Part shown: piece after piece, positions 50,784 to 60,145 of the stretch | Position numbering within the stretch: position 1 is the first letter of the stretch | Layout of the letters: every line of letters begins with the position of its first letter | Origin: PLanc-01 sp035342095 | Lineage (GTDB): Bacteria; Planctomycetota; Phycisphaerae; Sedimentisphaerales; Anaerobacaceae | Direction: 5' to 3' | Length of the DNA: 64,000 nt | Assembly: GCA_035342095.1 (NCBI GenBank) | Contig: DAOQWL010000003.1 | Span: 1-64,000, forward strand | Program-made: the position numbers and the translations under genes | The notes under the pieces: model-generated | Database searches by the model: none | Seen by the model: only the letters and a program-made list of their open reading frames with translations | What the model was told of the DNA's origin: nothing

Positions 50784-50846
50784 AAACTCGAAATCCGAAG
50801 CTCGAAGTCCGAAACAAATCCAAAACACGGAAATCCCAATGACGGA
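50784..50846. repeat. Planctomycete-type CGAAATCC/CGAAGTCC tandem repeat
   Basis: AACTCGAAATCCGA and AGCTCGAAGTCCGA stand in tandem, followed by AACAAATCCAAAACACGG and AAATCCCAATGACGG. This A/C-rich element differs sharply from the local GC content. The surrounding gap 50467-50977 has no gene that I can support; its right end must hold the promoter of the phosphatase gene. Confidence 0.55.
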
Positions 50847-50977
50847 AACGCTGTCGCCGGCCCAGGGTTGTCACTGTTTGCCTTTGCTCATTTGCAGGCT
50901 GGTCCCTATAATAACGTCCCGAGATAGCCCTGCGCGAAGGGCTCGAAGACACTGCACGGCGTAGAAAGGAGATTGCT

Positions 50978-52156
50978 TTGTTCAAGAACGCAACGATGAT
51001 CCCGGCGTATGGAAGAATTCTCATGGTCTCCCTCGTCCTGGCGCTCGCAGTGAGCGCCCAGATCCCGCCGCAGCCGTCCATCATCACGTCCGGCCCCTAC
51101 CTCCAATATGCGACGAAGACGGGCATCACGATCCTGTGGGAAACTCGGGAGAAGGCCTCGTCCCTGGTCGAGTATGGCGAGCAGACCCCGCTGACCGGCC
51201 GGATCGCGGGACCCGCCGACTGCAACATGCACGAGGTACGGATCGAGAACCTCAAACCCCAGACCAACTACTTCTATCGGGTCATCTCCACAACCTCCTC
51301 CGGCAGGGAATCCGTCAGCGACCTTTACAGCTTCCAGACCGCGGTCGAGGAGCGGACCCCATACGCCTTCGGCGTCGTGAGCGACACGCAGACCAATCCG
51401 CCCGTCTGGGGCAAGATCGCGTCGCTCGTCTTCGCGGAGCGGCCCAACTTCGTCGTCCACGCAGGCGACATCGTGGGCGAGGGACCGAAAACAGAGCAAT
51501 GGACGGACCATTTCCTCAGGCCGGCGCACGGGCTGATGAGCCGGGTGCCGATCTTCGCCATCTTGGGCAACCACGATCAGGACCACGCGAACTACTACCG
51601 CTACATCTGCAATCCCGCGCCGGAGTACCGCTACACCTTCATGTATGGCAACGCCCAGTTCTTCCTGCTCGATACCAAGCGAGACGTCGCCGTCGGGAGC
51701 GAGCAGTACCGCTGGCTCGAACAAGAGCTCGCCAAGTCCAAGGCGACCTGGAAGTTCGCGGTACACCATCATCCGCCCTATAGCTCGGACGAGAACGACT
51801 ACGGGGACACGTGGAAAGGCCAGCAGTCCCCTCGCGGCGATTTGAAGCTCCGGCCCCTGGTCGGGCTCTACGAGAAGTATGGGCTCGACATCTGCTTCTT
51901 CGGGCACATCCACGACTACGAGCGGACCTGGCCCATCCGCGCCGACCAGGTCGATCCGGCGCACGGCGTGATCTACCTCCAGGTCGGCGGCGCCGGCGGC
52001 GGACTGGAGAACTACGCGCCGACCCGATCCTGGTTCACCGCCAAGGTTCATCGCGACCATCACTTCGCGCTGGTGAATATCTGCGGCAACACCCTGTACC
52101 TCCAAGCCATCGACCAGAGCGGCATCCTGTTCGATCAGATCACGCTGCACAAGTGA
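50978..52156 (+). CDS. Secreted purple-acid-phosphatase-like metallophosphoesterase
   Basis: 392 residues from a TTG start that follows AAAGGAG by 6 bases. A hydrophobic leader (GRILMVSLVLALAVSA) is followed by the fibronectin-like domain of purple acid phosphatases (SGPYLQYATKTGITILWET) and the calcineurin-like domain: VVSDTQT, VHAGDIVGEG, ILGNHDQDH, AVHHHPPYSS and FFGHIHDYERTWP. The ligands for two metals are present; the first motif has Gln where many have His, as in other bacterial members. It would release phosphate from organic esters outside the cell. Confidence 0.92.
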   Translation: MFKNATMIPAYGRILMVSLVLALAVSAQIPPQPSIITSGPYLQYATKTGITILWETREKASSLVEYGEQTPLTGRIAGPADCNMHEVRIENLKPQTNYFYRVISTTSSGRESVSDLYSFQTAVEERTPYAFGVVSDTQTNPPVWGKIASLVFAERPNFVVHAGDIVGEGPKTEQWTDHFLRPAHGLMSRVPIFAILGNHDQDHANYYRYICNPAPEYRYTFMYGNAQFFLLDTKRDVAVGSEQYRWLEQELAKSKATWKFAVHHHPPYSSDENDYGDTWKGQQSPRGDLKLRPLVGLYEKYGLDICFFGHIHDYERTWPIRADQVDPAHGVIYLQVGGAGGGLENYAPTRSWFTAKVHRDHHFALVNICGNTLYLQAIDQSGILFDQITLHK

Positions 52157-52744
52157 GGTCTTCCGACAAGAAGGACCGAGAGAATGCAGGAGGATGGAGC
52201 CGAAAGGAATGAAAGAGCGTGCAGAAAGAAACATCATGTGAGCTGCCTCTGTTTTTCCTCTTTTCGCTTCTTTTCGTTTCTTTCGGCAACCGTGATTTCA
52301 ATTGCGGCCGAGGGCCGCGATACGAAGGCAGAATCTCGGATCTCGGACTTGTGGGCTTGCGGGCGGGTGCATGACCGTTTTCGCGAGGTTTGGAGTTCCG
52401 CCTTCAGGCGGGTGAAGACCGCGTAAACGCGGAACTCCGAACAGGCCATACGTCGATAGGCTGCCCACTGAATCAACGTGGACGAGGTACCAGTCAGATT
52501 CGTCGTTTGTGGGCGCCCGCAGGAGCCTGCCCCGTTCGGCTTCGCTCAGGGCGGGCTCTGAGCCCGTCGAAGGGACGTATTCTCGGATAACGCCTCACGG
52601 CGTCACTACGAGCAAGCACGCCGGATGCGTATCGCACGCGGCATGGCAGGCATCAATGACGGACGCGATACCTGCCATGGCTCGTCCCGCGTCTATCGCG
52701 GCGGCGGCCACCGCCACCCGCCACAGACGTAAAACGTCTTCGCG
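52157..52744. repeat. Repeat-rich intergenic region with perfect 10-bp hairpin
   Basis: No gene is supported in these 588 bases. GGAGTTCCGC (52392-52401) and GCGGAACTCC (52429-52438) form a perfect inverted repeat. Near 52520-52575 CGTTCGGCTTCGCTCAGGG and GAGCCCGTCGAAGGG make a second GC-rich element, and around 52640-52680 CATGGCAGG and CCTGCCATGG pair. A TTTTCGCTTCTTTTCGTTTC pyrimidine tract lies near 52262. The area looks like a cluster of mobile or palindromic repeats. Confidence 0.55.
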
Positions 52745-54991
52745 CTACCGGCCATCCGACAACTGGATCTCCCACGCGACGGCGCTTCGCGCTGCCAGTT
52801 CCACTTTTGCCTGTTGGACTGCCTCGATGGCGAGCGGGAGTCGGGTTCCATCGGGTCGGATCGCAGTCACCGAGACGGGCTTGCCGGCCAGGCCGTAGTC
52901 TTTGGGGTCCAGATCGAGACGCGAGGCGAAAGGACTGTCCGAGACGTTGGCGAACAGCAGCACGACCTTGTTCTCCCGGTCGATCCGCCAGGCGCCGGTC
53001 AGGACCGCATCGGTCGTGACCAGCCACTCGCCGCTCCACTGCCAGTCCGCAGTGACCGTCGGGACCTGTCCTGCCAGCCTCGGGGGACGGGCCATGTGAC
53101 CTCGATAGAAGTACTCGCGGAGCAGCCATCGCAGCGCGATGCAGTCGCGAAGGAACGGGCCGGACTCCGCCCGCTCGAGGGCCTCCGGGCCAAACCAGCC
53201 GATCTGCTCTCCGTAGACGAGCTGCTGTCCGGCCTTCATGCGATTGGCGAGGTCCTGGGTCGGGCCGCCGCGATAGGCGCGTCCGAACATCTGGAGGGCC
53301 CCGCCGTAGACCGCGGAGAATGCGGGGACCATGTCCTGCTGCTGCCAGTGCCAGGTGAGGTAGCCGTCGAACCATTTGACGTAGGGCTCCGCGTTGCACT
53401 CGGTGGTGAGCATGCGGTCGGCGGGCTTGGCGGCGCGGATGGCGTCGAGCATTTTCCAGTAGCCTTCGGTCCACCAGTGTCCTCCGCCGAGATTGTGGCC
53501 GTGCGAGGCGTCGAAGCACAGTCGCGGCTGGGCCGCCGCGATCTGGTCGATGTAGACGCCACTGACGCCGTACTCGTTGAACAGACGCAGCACGATGTCA
53601 CTGACCCGGCCCTGCCACAGAGACGTGGTCGGGCACATGACCGCCAGCTCGACGCTGTTGCCGTCGGTCTCCTTGCTGCCGTAGCTTTCGGTGCACGGGG
53701 CGCCCCCTTCCTCCTTGGTCGCGGCGGGCAGAGCGGTCCGCGTGAACTCCCAGTCATCGGCGCCCTTGTCGCGGATATCCCACAGCCGGCCGTTGATATA
53801 GGGCATCGGATGGACGCCCGCGGCCTTGAGTTCCGCGACGCCCTCGCGAAATCCGTCCTTCACCGGGAAGTAATGGGGATAGTCGTTGTCGAAGGGGATC
53901 TGGTGCCAGTTGTACCAGTGAAAGCCGGTCGGCACGCCGACTGTTTTTGCGAAGGCCTTGACTGGTGGCACGCACTCGGAGGCCGGCCCCCCGGTCATGA
54001 CCCACGCCGGCAGCTCTCGCATCCATTTCGGCGTGTCCTCCCGACCCTCGGGCCCGAGCGCGGGCCACCATTTCGCCTCCTGGACGACCCAGGATCGGTA
54101 GATCATCGCGGCGTCGAACCAGTCTCCGCGCAGCAGTTGCCACCGCGCCTCGCCCGGCAGCTCGAAGCCGACGCCCGCCCTGCCCATGTTCGGGACCGGA
54201 TGGTCGAAGGTGAAGGCGACCGCGTGTTTCTCGGGCCGGCCCTGGGCAAAGATATCCTTCGTGGAGCCGAACGGGTCGTGCATGCCCACGTACAGGCCGG
54301 TGCGACGGGCCCGGTTGTAGGCGGCCATGTACTGCATGGGGGTCCATCCGCCGGGATAGGCGCCTCCCCGTTTGCTGGCCTTGGTCCACATATCGGACAG
54401 CTCGACCCCTGACGTGACCTGCGCGAAGACCCTGCCGCCCTCGCCCAGGTCCCGCACAGCAACCTGAGGAAACACGACGCCCCACAGGACCCATTGCGGA
54501 TTGTCGTTCGCGATCTTCAGATCCCAGATCAGCGCGCCGGCGCTCGCGTCGACGCGGAGCGTCACTTCGGCGTGGAGTCCCGCCAACCGCTCGTCGGTCG
54601 GGTCGCGAAACATGAGCGTGTGCAGATTCCGGGTCTCACTGTAGGCTGCATACGCCTGTCTCCAGCCGGAGTCGGCGGTTACGGTGAACAACTCCTTGCT
54701 CGTCGCGTCGCGCAAGGTCACAGCAAACAGCGGCAACGGCTCGGCGGCCAGCAATTCCTGGCCCGTCGCGGTGTCGGTCAGGCCGCCGACGCGGACGCCG
54801 TGCTCCACCTTCTCCAGGACGATCCGCAGGTCCCCTGCCGCAATCTCGACGCGGCCCGGCGCCGATGCATTTGGCGGCGATCCCGCAGACGCGCCGGCGC
54901 AGGGGCTGCCCGCGATCAGGCACAGCCACACCCCACAGACCAGCAATCCAGGGGAAACAAAACGCGAGCGAGCGATCTTTCGTTCTGTCAT
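52745..54991 (-). CDS. Secreted DUF6259-type glycoside hydrolase-like protein
   Basis: 748 residues with a signal peptide ending near PCAGASA. An N-terminal beta domain (about 40-330) includes LTDTATGQELLAAEPLPLFAV and RTGLYVGMHDPFGSTKD. The following TIM barrel has TGFHWYNWHQIPFDNDYPHYFP, PYINGRLWDI, GVSGVYIDQIAAAQP (likely catalytic Asp), TTECNAEPYVKWFDGYLTWHW (likely catalytic Glu), and QQLVYGEQIGWFG. This is the DUF6259 family, related to clan GH-D/GH101-type enzymes, with few characterised members. A C-terminal beta domain closes the protein. It probably cuts an extracellular glycan. Confidence 0.85.
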   Translation of the reverse strand: MTERKIARSRFVSPGLLVCGVWLCLIAGSPCAGASAGSPPNASAPGRVEIAAGDLRIVLEKVEHGVRVGGLTDTATGQELLAAEPLPLFAVTLRDATSKELFTVTADSGWRQAYAAYSETRNLHTLMFRDPTDERLAGLHAEVTLRVDASAGALIWDLKIANDNPQWVLWGVVFPQVAVRDLGEGGRVFAQVTSGVELSDMWTKASKRGGAYPGGWTPMQYMAAYNRARRTGLYVGMHDPFGSTKDIFAQGRPEKHAVAFTFDHPVPNMGRAGVGFELPGEARWQLLRGDWFDAAMIYRSWVVQEAKWWPALGPEGREDTPKWMRELPAWVMTGGPASECVPPVKAFAKTVGVPTGFHWYNWHQIPFDNDYPHYFPVKDGFREGVAELKAAGVHPMPYINGRLWDIRDKGADDWEFTRTALPAATKEEGGAPCTESYGSKETDGNSVELAVMCPTTSLWQGRVSDIVLRLFNEYGVSGVYIDQIAAAQPRLCFDASHGHNLGGGHWWTEGYWKMLDAIRAAKPADRMLTTECNAEPYVKWFDGYLTWHWQQQDMVPAFSAVYGGALQMFGRAYRGGPTQDLANRMKAGQQLVYGEQIGWFGPEALERAESGPFLRDCIALRWLLREYFYRGHMARPPRLAGQVPTVTADWQWSGEWLVTTDAVLTGAWRIDRENKVVLLFANVSDSPFASRLDLDPKDYGLAGKPVSVTAIRPDGTRLPLAIEAVQQAKVELAARSAVAWEIQLSDGR

Positions 54992-55095
54992 ACGGAGTCC
55001 TCCACGTCATTGCCCTCCTCGCGGCAGGACCGACGAGGAGGGTCAGCTAGTCGCAACCGGCCGGCGGCCGAACGGTCCTGTCGAACCTGGAGCGG

Positions 55096-55545
55096 TCAAC
55101 TGCCCTGCATCAATTCCACGATCTCCTGCGCGTTCTCGGCGGCGACCACCGCCCGGCAGAACGCCTTGGAGCGGGCGAGTCTTGCCACGTCGGCCAATGC
55201 CTGCACGTGCGGGCCGCTCTGATCGGGCGAGCCGACGAGAAGAAAGAACAGCTTCGTCGGCTGACCGTCCAGCGAATTGAAATCGATCCCCTGGGGCGCA
55301 ATGCCGATGGCCAATTGGAGACTGGAGACCGCGGGGGTCTTGCCGTGAGGGACCGCGATGCCCTGCTCCAGGCCGGTGCTCTGTTTGTATTCTCGTTCCT
55401 GGACCGCGGCGAGCACCGCGTCGTAGTCCCCGATCCTGCCGGCGTCGCGGAGAATTCCGACGAGTTCCCGCAGCACGCCCGGCTTGTCCGTCGATTCCAA
55501 CGGAGTCTTGATGACCTCCGGCACTACCAAGTCAATCAGCGCCAT
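55096..55545 (-). CDS. PTS fructose-type IIA / PtsN-like protein
   Basis: 149 residues. GIAVPHGKT contains the phospho-acceptor His67; FFLLVGSPDQSGPHVQALADVA holds the second conserved His. This EIIA-2 domain stands alone with no IIB or IIC gene nearby, so it is likely regulatory (PtsN-like) rather than part of a sugar importer. It is 58 bases after the universal stress protein gene and may be the tail of the V-ATPase operon. Confidence 0.9.
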   Translation of the reverse strand: MALIDLVVPEVIKTPLESTDKPGVLRELVGILRDAGRIGDYDAVLAAVQEREYKQSTGLEQGIAVPHGKTPAVSSLQLAIGIAPQGIDFNSLDGQPTKLFFLLVGSPDQSGPHVQALADVARLARSKAFCRAVVAAENAQEIVELMQGS

Positions 55546-55603
55546 GACACGCTTCTCCTGATACTTCTGCTGTGAAGACCACTCTGCCCGTCCCCCATCC
55601 GCG

Positions 55604-56092
55604 TCACCCCGACGACTCGTACAGCTCGTAGATGCGGTCTTCGTCCTTGGCGATCAGCACGGAACAGGGGGCTCCGCGCATCGCCCGCTCGACCTCGTCG
55701 TAACACTCGTCTCGTCGGCTGCGGATGTGGGACAGTTCGCCGACGACGAGAAGATCCACGCCGTGCCTCTTGACGGCTTCCACGATTTCCCGGTGTACGC
55801 TCCCCCGGCCCTTCTCCCGAATCACCGCCACGCCCTTGCGGGCCGCCAGATCGCCGACGTAGTTGAGGTACCGCTCGGCGTTGGCCTCCATGTCGTGCTC
55901 GTATTCGACCTGCTCGTCCTGCAGGAAGATCCTCGCCCGGAGCAACTCCTCGACCGCGGTGGTGTTGACGACGTAGCAGACGACCAACTCCGCCCCGCAG
56001 GACGAGGCCAGACAGATGGCGTACCGGGCGCCCGTGATCGAAGGCTCGCTGCCGTCGATGTAGACCATGATTCGCTGGATGGGTTTACGCAC
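55604..56092 (-). CDS. Universal stress protein (UspA family)
   Basis: 162 residues. IMVYIDGSEPSITGARYAICLA starts the fold. DLLVVGELSH and the Arg-rich RSRRDECYDEVERAMRGAPCSVLIAKDED replace the classical GxxGxxxxGS ATP loop, so ATP binding is uncertain. ATG 56092 overlaps the end of V-ATPase subunit D by 8 bases, a tight link. Confidence 0.88.
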   Translation of the reverse strand: MRKPIQRIMVYIDGSEPSITGARYAICLASSCGAELVVCYVVNTTAVEELLRARIFLQDEQVEYEHDMEANAERYLNYVGDLAARKGVAVIREKGRGSVHREIVEAVKRHGVDLLVVGELSHIRSRRDECYDEVERAMRGAPCSVLIAKDEDRIYELYESSG

Positions 56093-56738
56093 GATCGGCC
56101 TCCCTGGCTTTCTGTCGTTTCCTGTCCAGATTCTGCTTGACCATCTTCATGAGGGTGAACATGTCGCGTTCGTTCTCCTCGAGTCGTCCCTCGATGCCGC
56201 ACACGGCCTCCCTCAGGTCCGGAATGGCGATCTTCTCGAGGGCGTTGACCTTCCGGATCGTCCGCTTGACCTCGTTGGCCAGCCGCAGCAGGGAGATCTT
56301 CAGCTCGGCCAGCTTGCCGAGCAGTCGCAGGACCTCCTTGAACGACCGGATCGAGCCGTCGATCCAGAAGCTCGTGCCCATCGGACTGTAATAGGGACTG
56401 CGATCCGTGAACTGGGTCTCCACGACGGGCAGGTTGACGCCCATGACCCGCCGGGAGCGGACCGTGATCTCGGTCGCGATGTTCACCGCGCCGGTCAGGT
56501 ATTGCATCTTGAGCCGGCCCATGTCGAGAATCGCCTCCTCCAGCGTATGATACGCCTGCGCCAGGGCGCGATCCACGCGCTCCTGGTGGTCCGCGGTCTG
56601 GTCCACCATGGCCAGCAGCTCGACGATGAGGATGTTCCGCTTCTGGTCCAGGAGCTCGTAACCCTGCTCCGCAAACTTCAGCTCGCTCCTCAGACGCAGC
56701 AGATTCGTCTTCGTCGGCGCTCGATCGGCCTGTGCCAT
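56085..56738 (-). CDS. atpD: V-type ATP synthase subunit D
   Basis: 217 residues of the central-stalk rotor subunit. TKTNLLRLRSELKFAEQGYELLDQKRNIL is the diagnostic N-terminal coiled coil, and NEVKRTIRKVNALEKIAIPDL the conserved C-terminal coil. It rotates inside the A3B3 ring. It starts 12 bases after atpB. Confidence 0.95.
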   Translation of the reverse strand: MAQADRAPTKTNLLRLRSELKFAEQGYELLDQKRNILIVELLAMVDQTADHQERVDRALAQAYHTLEEAILDMGRLKMQYLTGAVNIATEITVRSRRVMGVNLPVVETQFTDRSPYYSPMGTSFWIDGSIRSFKEVLRLLGKLAELKISLLRLANEVKRTIRKVNALEKIAIPDLREAVCGIEGRLEENERDMFTLMKMVKQNLDRKRQKAREADRA

Positions 56739-56750
56739 AGGTATCCTTGT

Positions 56751-58151
56751 CTACACCCCGTAGTACTTTTCGATCTCCTCTTCGGTGATCCGGTGCAGCT
56801 CGCTGGCGGGCAGGGACCGGAGAACCTCCCAGCCCAGGTCCAGCGTCTGCTCGATGCTGCGGTTTTCATCTTTACGCTGCGAAATGAACTTCTGCTCAAA
56901 TTCCTTCCCGAATTCGAGGTAATTGTGGTCCAGCGGCGTCAATTCCTCCTCTCCGATCACGGACGCGAGGTTCCGCACGTCCTTCACGTGGCTGTACGCC
57001 GCGAAGAGCTGGCTCGCCAGGTGCGGATGGTCGCCGCGGGTCATGCCCTCTCCGATCCCGTCCTTCATCAGTCGCGAGAGCGAGGGCAGACCCGCCACCG
57101 GCGGATAGATCCCCCGACCGTCCATCTCCCGCTCGAAGACGATCTGCCCTTCCGTGATGTACCCCGACAGGTCGGGGATCGGGTGCGAGATGTCGTCGTT
57201 GGGCATGGTCAAAATGGGCAGCGAGGTAATGGAGCCGGGGTGGTCCTTGATCATCCCCGACCGCTCGTAGAGTTCCGCGAGATCCGAGTAAAGGTACCCG
57301 GGATACCCTTTGCGGGACGGGATTTCGCCGCGGATGGTGGAGATCTCGCGCAGCGATTCGCAGTAGTTGGTCATGTCGGTCATGATGACCAGGACGTGCA
57401 TGCCCTCGTCGAAGGCCAGGTGCTCCGCGAGGGTCAGAACCGTCCGCGGCGTGATGAGCCGCTCGATGGACGGGTCGTCCGCCAGAGACAGGAACAGCGC
57501 CACGTTGTCGAGCACGCCGCTCTCCTCGAACGAGTTCATGAAGAACCGCGCGACGTCGTGCTTGACCCCCATGGCCGCGAACACGACCGCGAATTCCGTT
57601 TTCGTCCCGCGGATTCGCGCCTGGCGTGCGATCTGGGCGGCCAGCTCGTTGTGCGGCAGGCCGTTCCCCGAGAAAATCGGGAGCTTCTGGCCGCGAATGA
57701 GGGTGTTCATGCCGTCGATGGCGGAGATGCCGGTCTGGATGAAATCCCTTGGATACTGGCGGGCGGTCGGGTTGATGGCCATGCCGTTGACGTCGCGTTC
57801 CACGCGGCCCCGGGGCGGCGGACCGCCGTCGATCGGGAGTCCCAGGCCGTTGAAGATCCGCCCGAGCATGTCGCGCGAGACCGGCAGCGTCAGCGGCTCG
57901 CCGCGGAATCGCACCCGCGTGTCGGGCAGCGCCAGGCTCGCGGTCCCCTCGAAGATCTGGGCGACGACCGCGTCGGTCGAGGACTCCAGGACGATTCCCA
58001 GGCGGATGTTCCCGTTCCGATCGACGCACTCGATGAGTTCACGGTACCCCACGGCGTGGGTCCGCCCGACGAACACGAGCGGGCCGTCGATCTTGTCGAC
58101 GCCGATGTACTCACGTCCGGACAGCAGACGTCGGTTTCGCATCTCGGGCAT
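56751..58151 (-). CDS. atpB: V-type ATP synthase subunit B
   Basis: 466 residues, the non-catalytic subunit. PIFSGNGLPHNELAAQIARQA is the family form of the degenerate P-loop, and GYPGYLYSDLAELYERSGMI and the Arg-rich finger region are present. The ATG overlaps the 3' end of atpA by 41 bases, longer than usual; the fourth codon is another ATG (58142) that would cut this to 32. A ribosome site must lie within atpA, so coupling is strong. Confidence 0.95.
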   Translation of the reverse strand: MPEMRNRRLLSGREYIGVDKIDGPLVFVGRTHAVGYRELIECVDRNGNIRLGIVLESSTDAVVAQIFEGTASLALPDTRVRFRGEPLTLPVSRDMLGRIFNGLGLPIDGGPPPRGRVERDVNGMAINPTARQYPRDFIQTGISAIDGMNTLIRGQKLPIFSGNGLPHNELAAQIARQARIRGTKTEFAVVFAAMGVKHDVARFFMNSFEESGVLDNVALFLSLADDPSIERLITPRTVLTLAEHLAFDEGMHVLVIMTDMTNYCESLREISTIRGEIPSRKGYPGYLYSDLAELYERSGMIKDHPGSITSLPILTMPNDDISHPIPDLSGYITEGQIVFEREMDGRGIYPPVAGLPSLSRLMKDGIGEGMTRGDHPHLASQLFAAYSHVKDVRNLASVIGEEELTPLDHNYLEFGKEFEQKFISQRKDENRSIEQTLDLGWEVLRSLPASELHRITEEEIEKYYGV

Positions 58152-59916
58152 GCAATGCCTCCAACTGGTCCATGGCTCGTTCCAGGTGGGCTTCGATCTT
58201 GTCGAAGCCCGCGAGATCGTCGTTGGCGAGCGAGAACTTCATTCGCATGATCTCCTGGTACACTTTCAGTTTCTTGACCTCCATCAGAGTCGCGCCGTCG
58301 CGGATGACGGCGGACCCGCGCTTCCAGTACGCGACGAGGATGTGCAGCATCCTCGCCTGTTTGCGGATCACCGAGAAGGCGTCGATCTTGTCGTAGGCGT
58401 TCTGCTGGAGAAAGGCGTTCTTGAACAGCGTGCAGACTTCCAGGATGAATCGCTGGGTGTCGGGCAGCGCATCGGGTCCCACCAGCTTGACCACCTGTTG
58501 CAGGCGGACCTCGCGGTGCAGCAGGTCCATGATCTCGGTCCGGTCGGCGGCCCACTCGGCGCCCACCTGCCGCTCCCACCAGGGGATCATATCCCCGAGG
58601 TACTCGCTGTAGCTGTCGAGCCAGGAGATGGCGGGATAGTGGCGTGCGTTGGCCAGGCCGCGGTCGAGGGCCCAGAAGCAGCGGATGAACCGCTTCGTGT
58701 GCTGCGTCACAGGCTCGGAGAAGTCCCCGCCCGGCGGAGAGACCGCGCCGATGATCGTGACGGACCCGCGTCCGCTGCCCAGGGTCTCCATGGAGCCCGC
58801 CCGCTCGTAGAATTCCGCGATCCGGGTCGGCAGGTACGCCGGGAAGCCCTCCTCCGCAGGCATCTCCTCCATGCGCCCCGACAGCTCTCGCAGCGCCTCC
58901 GCCCATCGCGATGTCGAGTCGGCCATGACCGCGACATCGTAGCCCTGGTCGCGGAAGTACTCCGCCATGGTGATGCCTGTGTAGATGCTGGCCTCCCGCG
59001 CCGACACCGGCATGTTCGACGTGTTCGCGATCAGGATGGTCCGCTCCATGAGGGACCGCCCGGTGCGCGGGTCCAGGAGCTTGGGGAACTCGGTCAGGAC
59101 GTCGGTGATCTCGTTGCCGCGTTCGCCGCAGCCGATGTAGACGATCAGATCGGCGTCGCACCACTTGGCGATGGCCTGCTGCGTCATGGTCTTGCCGGTG
59201 CCGAAGCCGCCGGGGATGGAGACGGTGCCGCCTTTGGCCGCAGGGAACAGCGTGTCGATCACCCGTTGGCCGGTGACCAGCGGAATGTCGAGAGCCAGGC
59301 GGCTGCGAACGGGGCGCTGCACGCGGATGGGCCATCGGTGCATCAGGAAAAGGTCCTGCGCCCGCCCATCAGGGGCCTTCAGGACCGCGATGCGATCCTC
59401 GACGGTGTAGTCGCCCTCCGCGACGATGAATTCGAGAACGCCTTCGATGCCGGGCGGAACGAGGATCTTGTGCAGGACGTTTCCGGTCTCCTGGACCGTG
59501 CCGAGAATCGCGCCGCCTGCCAGGCGGTCCCCCGCCTTGGCGGACGGGACGAAATGCCACTTCTTCTCGCGATTCAGCGAGGGGACCGTGATGCCCCGCC
59601 GGATGTAGATGTCCGATATCGCACGAATCGCCTCCAGGGGCCTCTGAATCCCGTCGTAGATCGTGCCCACCATGCCGGGACCGAGTTCCACCGACAGCGG
59701 CATGCCCGTCCCGTAGACGGGATCGGAGGGCGCGATGCCCGTCGTGTCCTCGTAGACCTGGACGACCGCGCCGTCGGCTTCGAGCTTGATCAGCTCGCCG
59801 ACGAGCCCTTCCTCGCCGACCCGGACCAGTTCGAACATCCGGGCGTCGCTGATCCCCATCACCTCGATGACGGGACCGTTCACCCGCCTGACACGTCCTA
59901 TGATCCTTTGCGTCAT
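58111..59916 (-). CDS. atpA: V-type ATP synthase catalytic subunit A
   Basis: About 601 residues from ATG 59916 (MTQRIIGRVRRVNGPVIEV). PGGFGTGKTMTQQ around residue 235 is the P-loop; GERGNEITDVL holds the catalytic Glu, SNMPVSAREASIYTG and MADSTSRWAEALRE are family motifs, and the long non-homologous insert between residues 110 and 190 is normal for A subunits. It hydrolyses or makes ATP at the A/B interface. The upstream 229 bases, normally short in such operons, hold an inverted repeat. Confidence 0.95.
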   Translation of the reverse strand: MTQRIIGRVRRVNGPVIEVMGISDARMFELVRVGEEGLVGELIKLEADGAVVQVYEDTTGIAPSDPVYGTGMPLSVELGPGMVGTIYDGIQRPLEAIRAISDIYIRRGITVPSLNREKKWHFVPSAKAGDRLAGGAILGTVQETGNVLHKILVPPGIEGVLEFIVAEGDYTVEDRIAVLKAPDGRAQDLFLMHRWPIRVQRPVRSRLALDIPLVTGQRVIDTLFPAAKGGTVSIPGGFGTGKTMTQQAIAKWCDADLIVYIGCGERGNEITDVLTEFPKLLDPRTGRSLMERTILIANTSNMPVSAREASIYTGITMAEYFRDQGYDVAVMADSTSRWAEALRELSGRMEEMPAEEGFPAYLPTRIAEFYERAGSMETLGSGRGSVTIIGAVSPPGGDFSEPVTQHTKRFIRCFWALDRGLANARHYPAISWLDSYSEYLGDMIPWWERQVGAEWAADRTEIMDLLHREVRLQQVVKLVGPDALPDTQRFILEVCTLFKNAFLQQNAYDKIDAFSVIRKQARMLHILVAYWKRGSAVIRDGATLMEVKKLKVYQEIMRMKFSLANDDLAGFDKIEAHLERAMDQLEALHARDAKPTSAVRT

Positions 59917-59998
59917 ATTCGTTTCGCTCGACTCCCAAGTGCCCCGCAAGACAGAGGACTAGGCATGACCGGGATTCGCAGAGCGTCGTGCGACATGT

Positions 59999-60102
59999 CT
60001 GTCATCCTGAACGAAGCGCAGCGAAATGAAGGGTCCGGTCTGCGAGCGAGAAAAACGTCTCGATCTCGGCCCAGATCCTTCGGCTTCGCCTCAGGATGAC
60101 AG
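59999..60102. repeat. CATCCTGA...TCAGGATG inverted repeat inside V-ATPase operon
   Basis: CTGTCATCCTGA (59999-60010) and TCAGGATGACAG (60091-60102) are perfect 12-base inverted ends of a 104-base element; inside, GAACGAAGCGCAGCGAAATGAAG and TCCTTCGGCTTCGCC extend the pairing imperfectly. A nested CGAG-AAAAACGT-CTCG hairpin lies at 60047-60062. It separates atpE from atpA. Confidence 0.75.
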
Positions 60103-60145
60103 ATTTGCGATCCCGCGAGTTCTTCCTTCGAATCCATAGGGTCTT

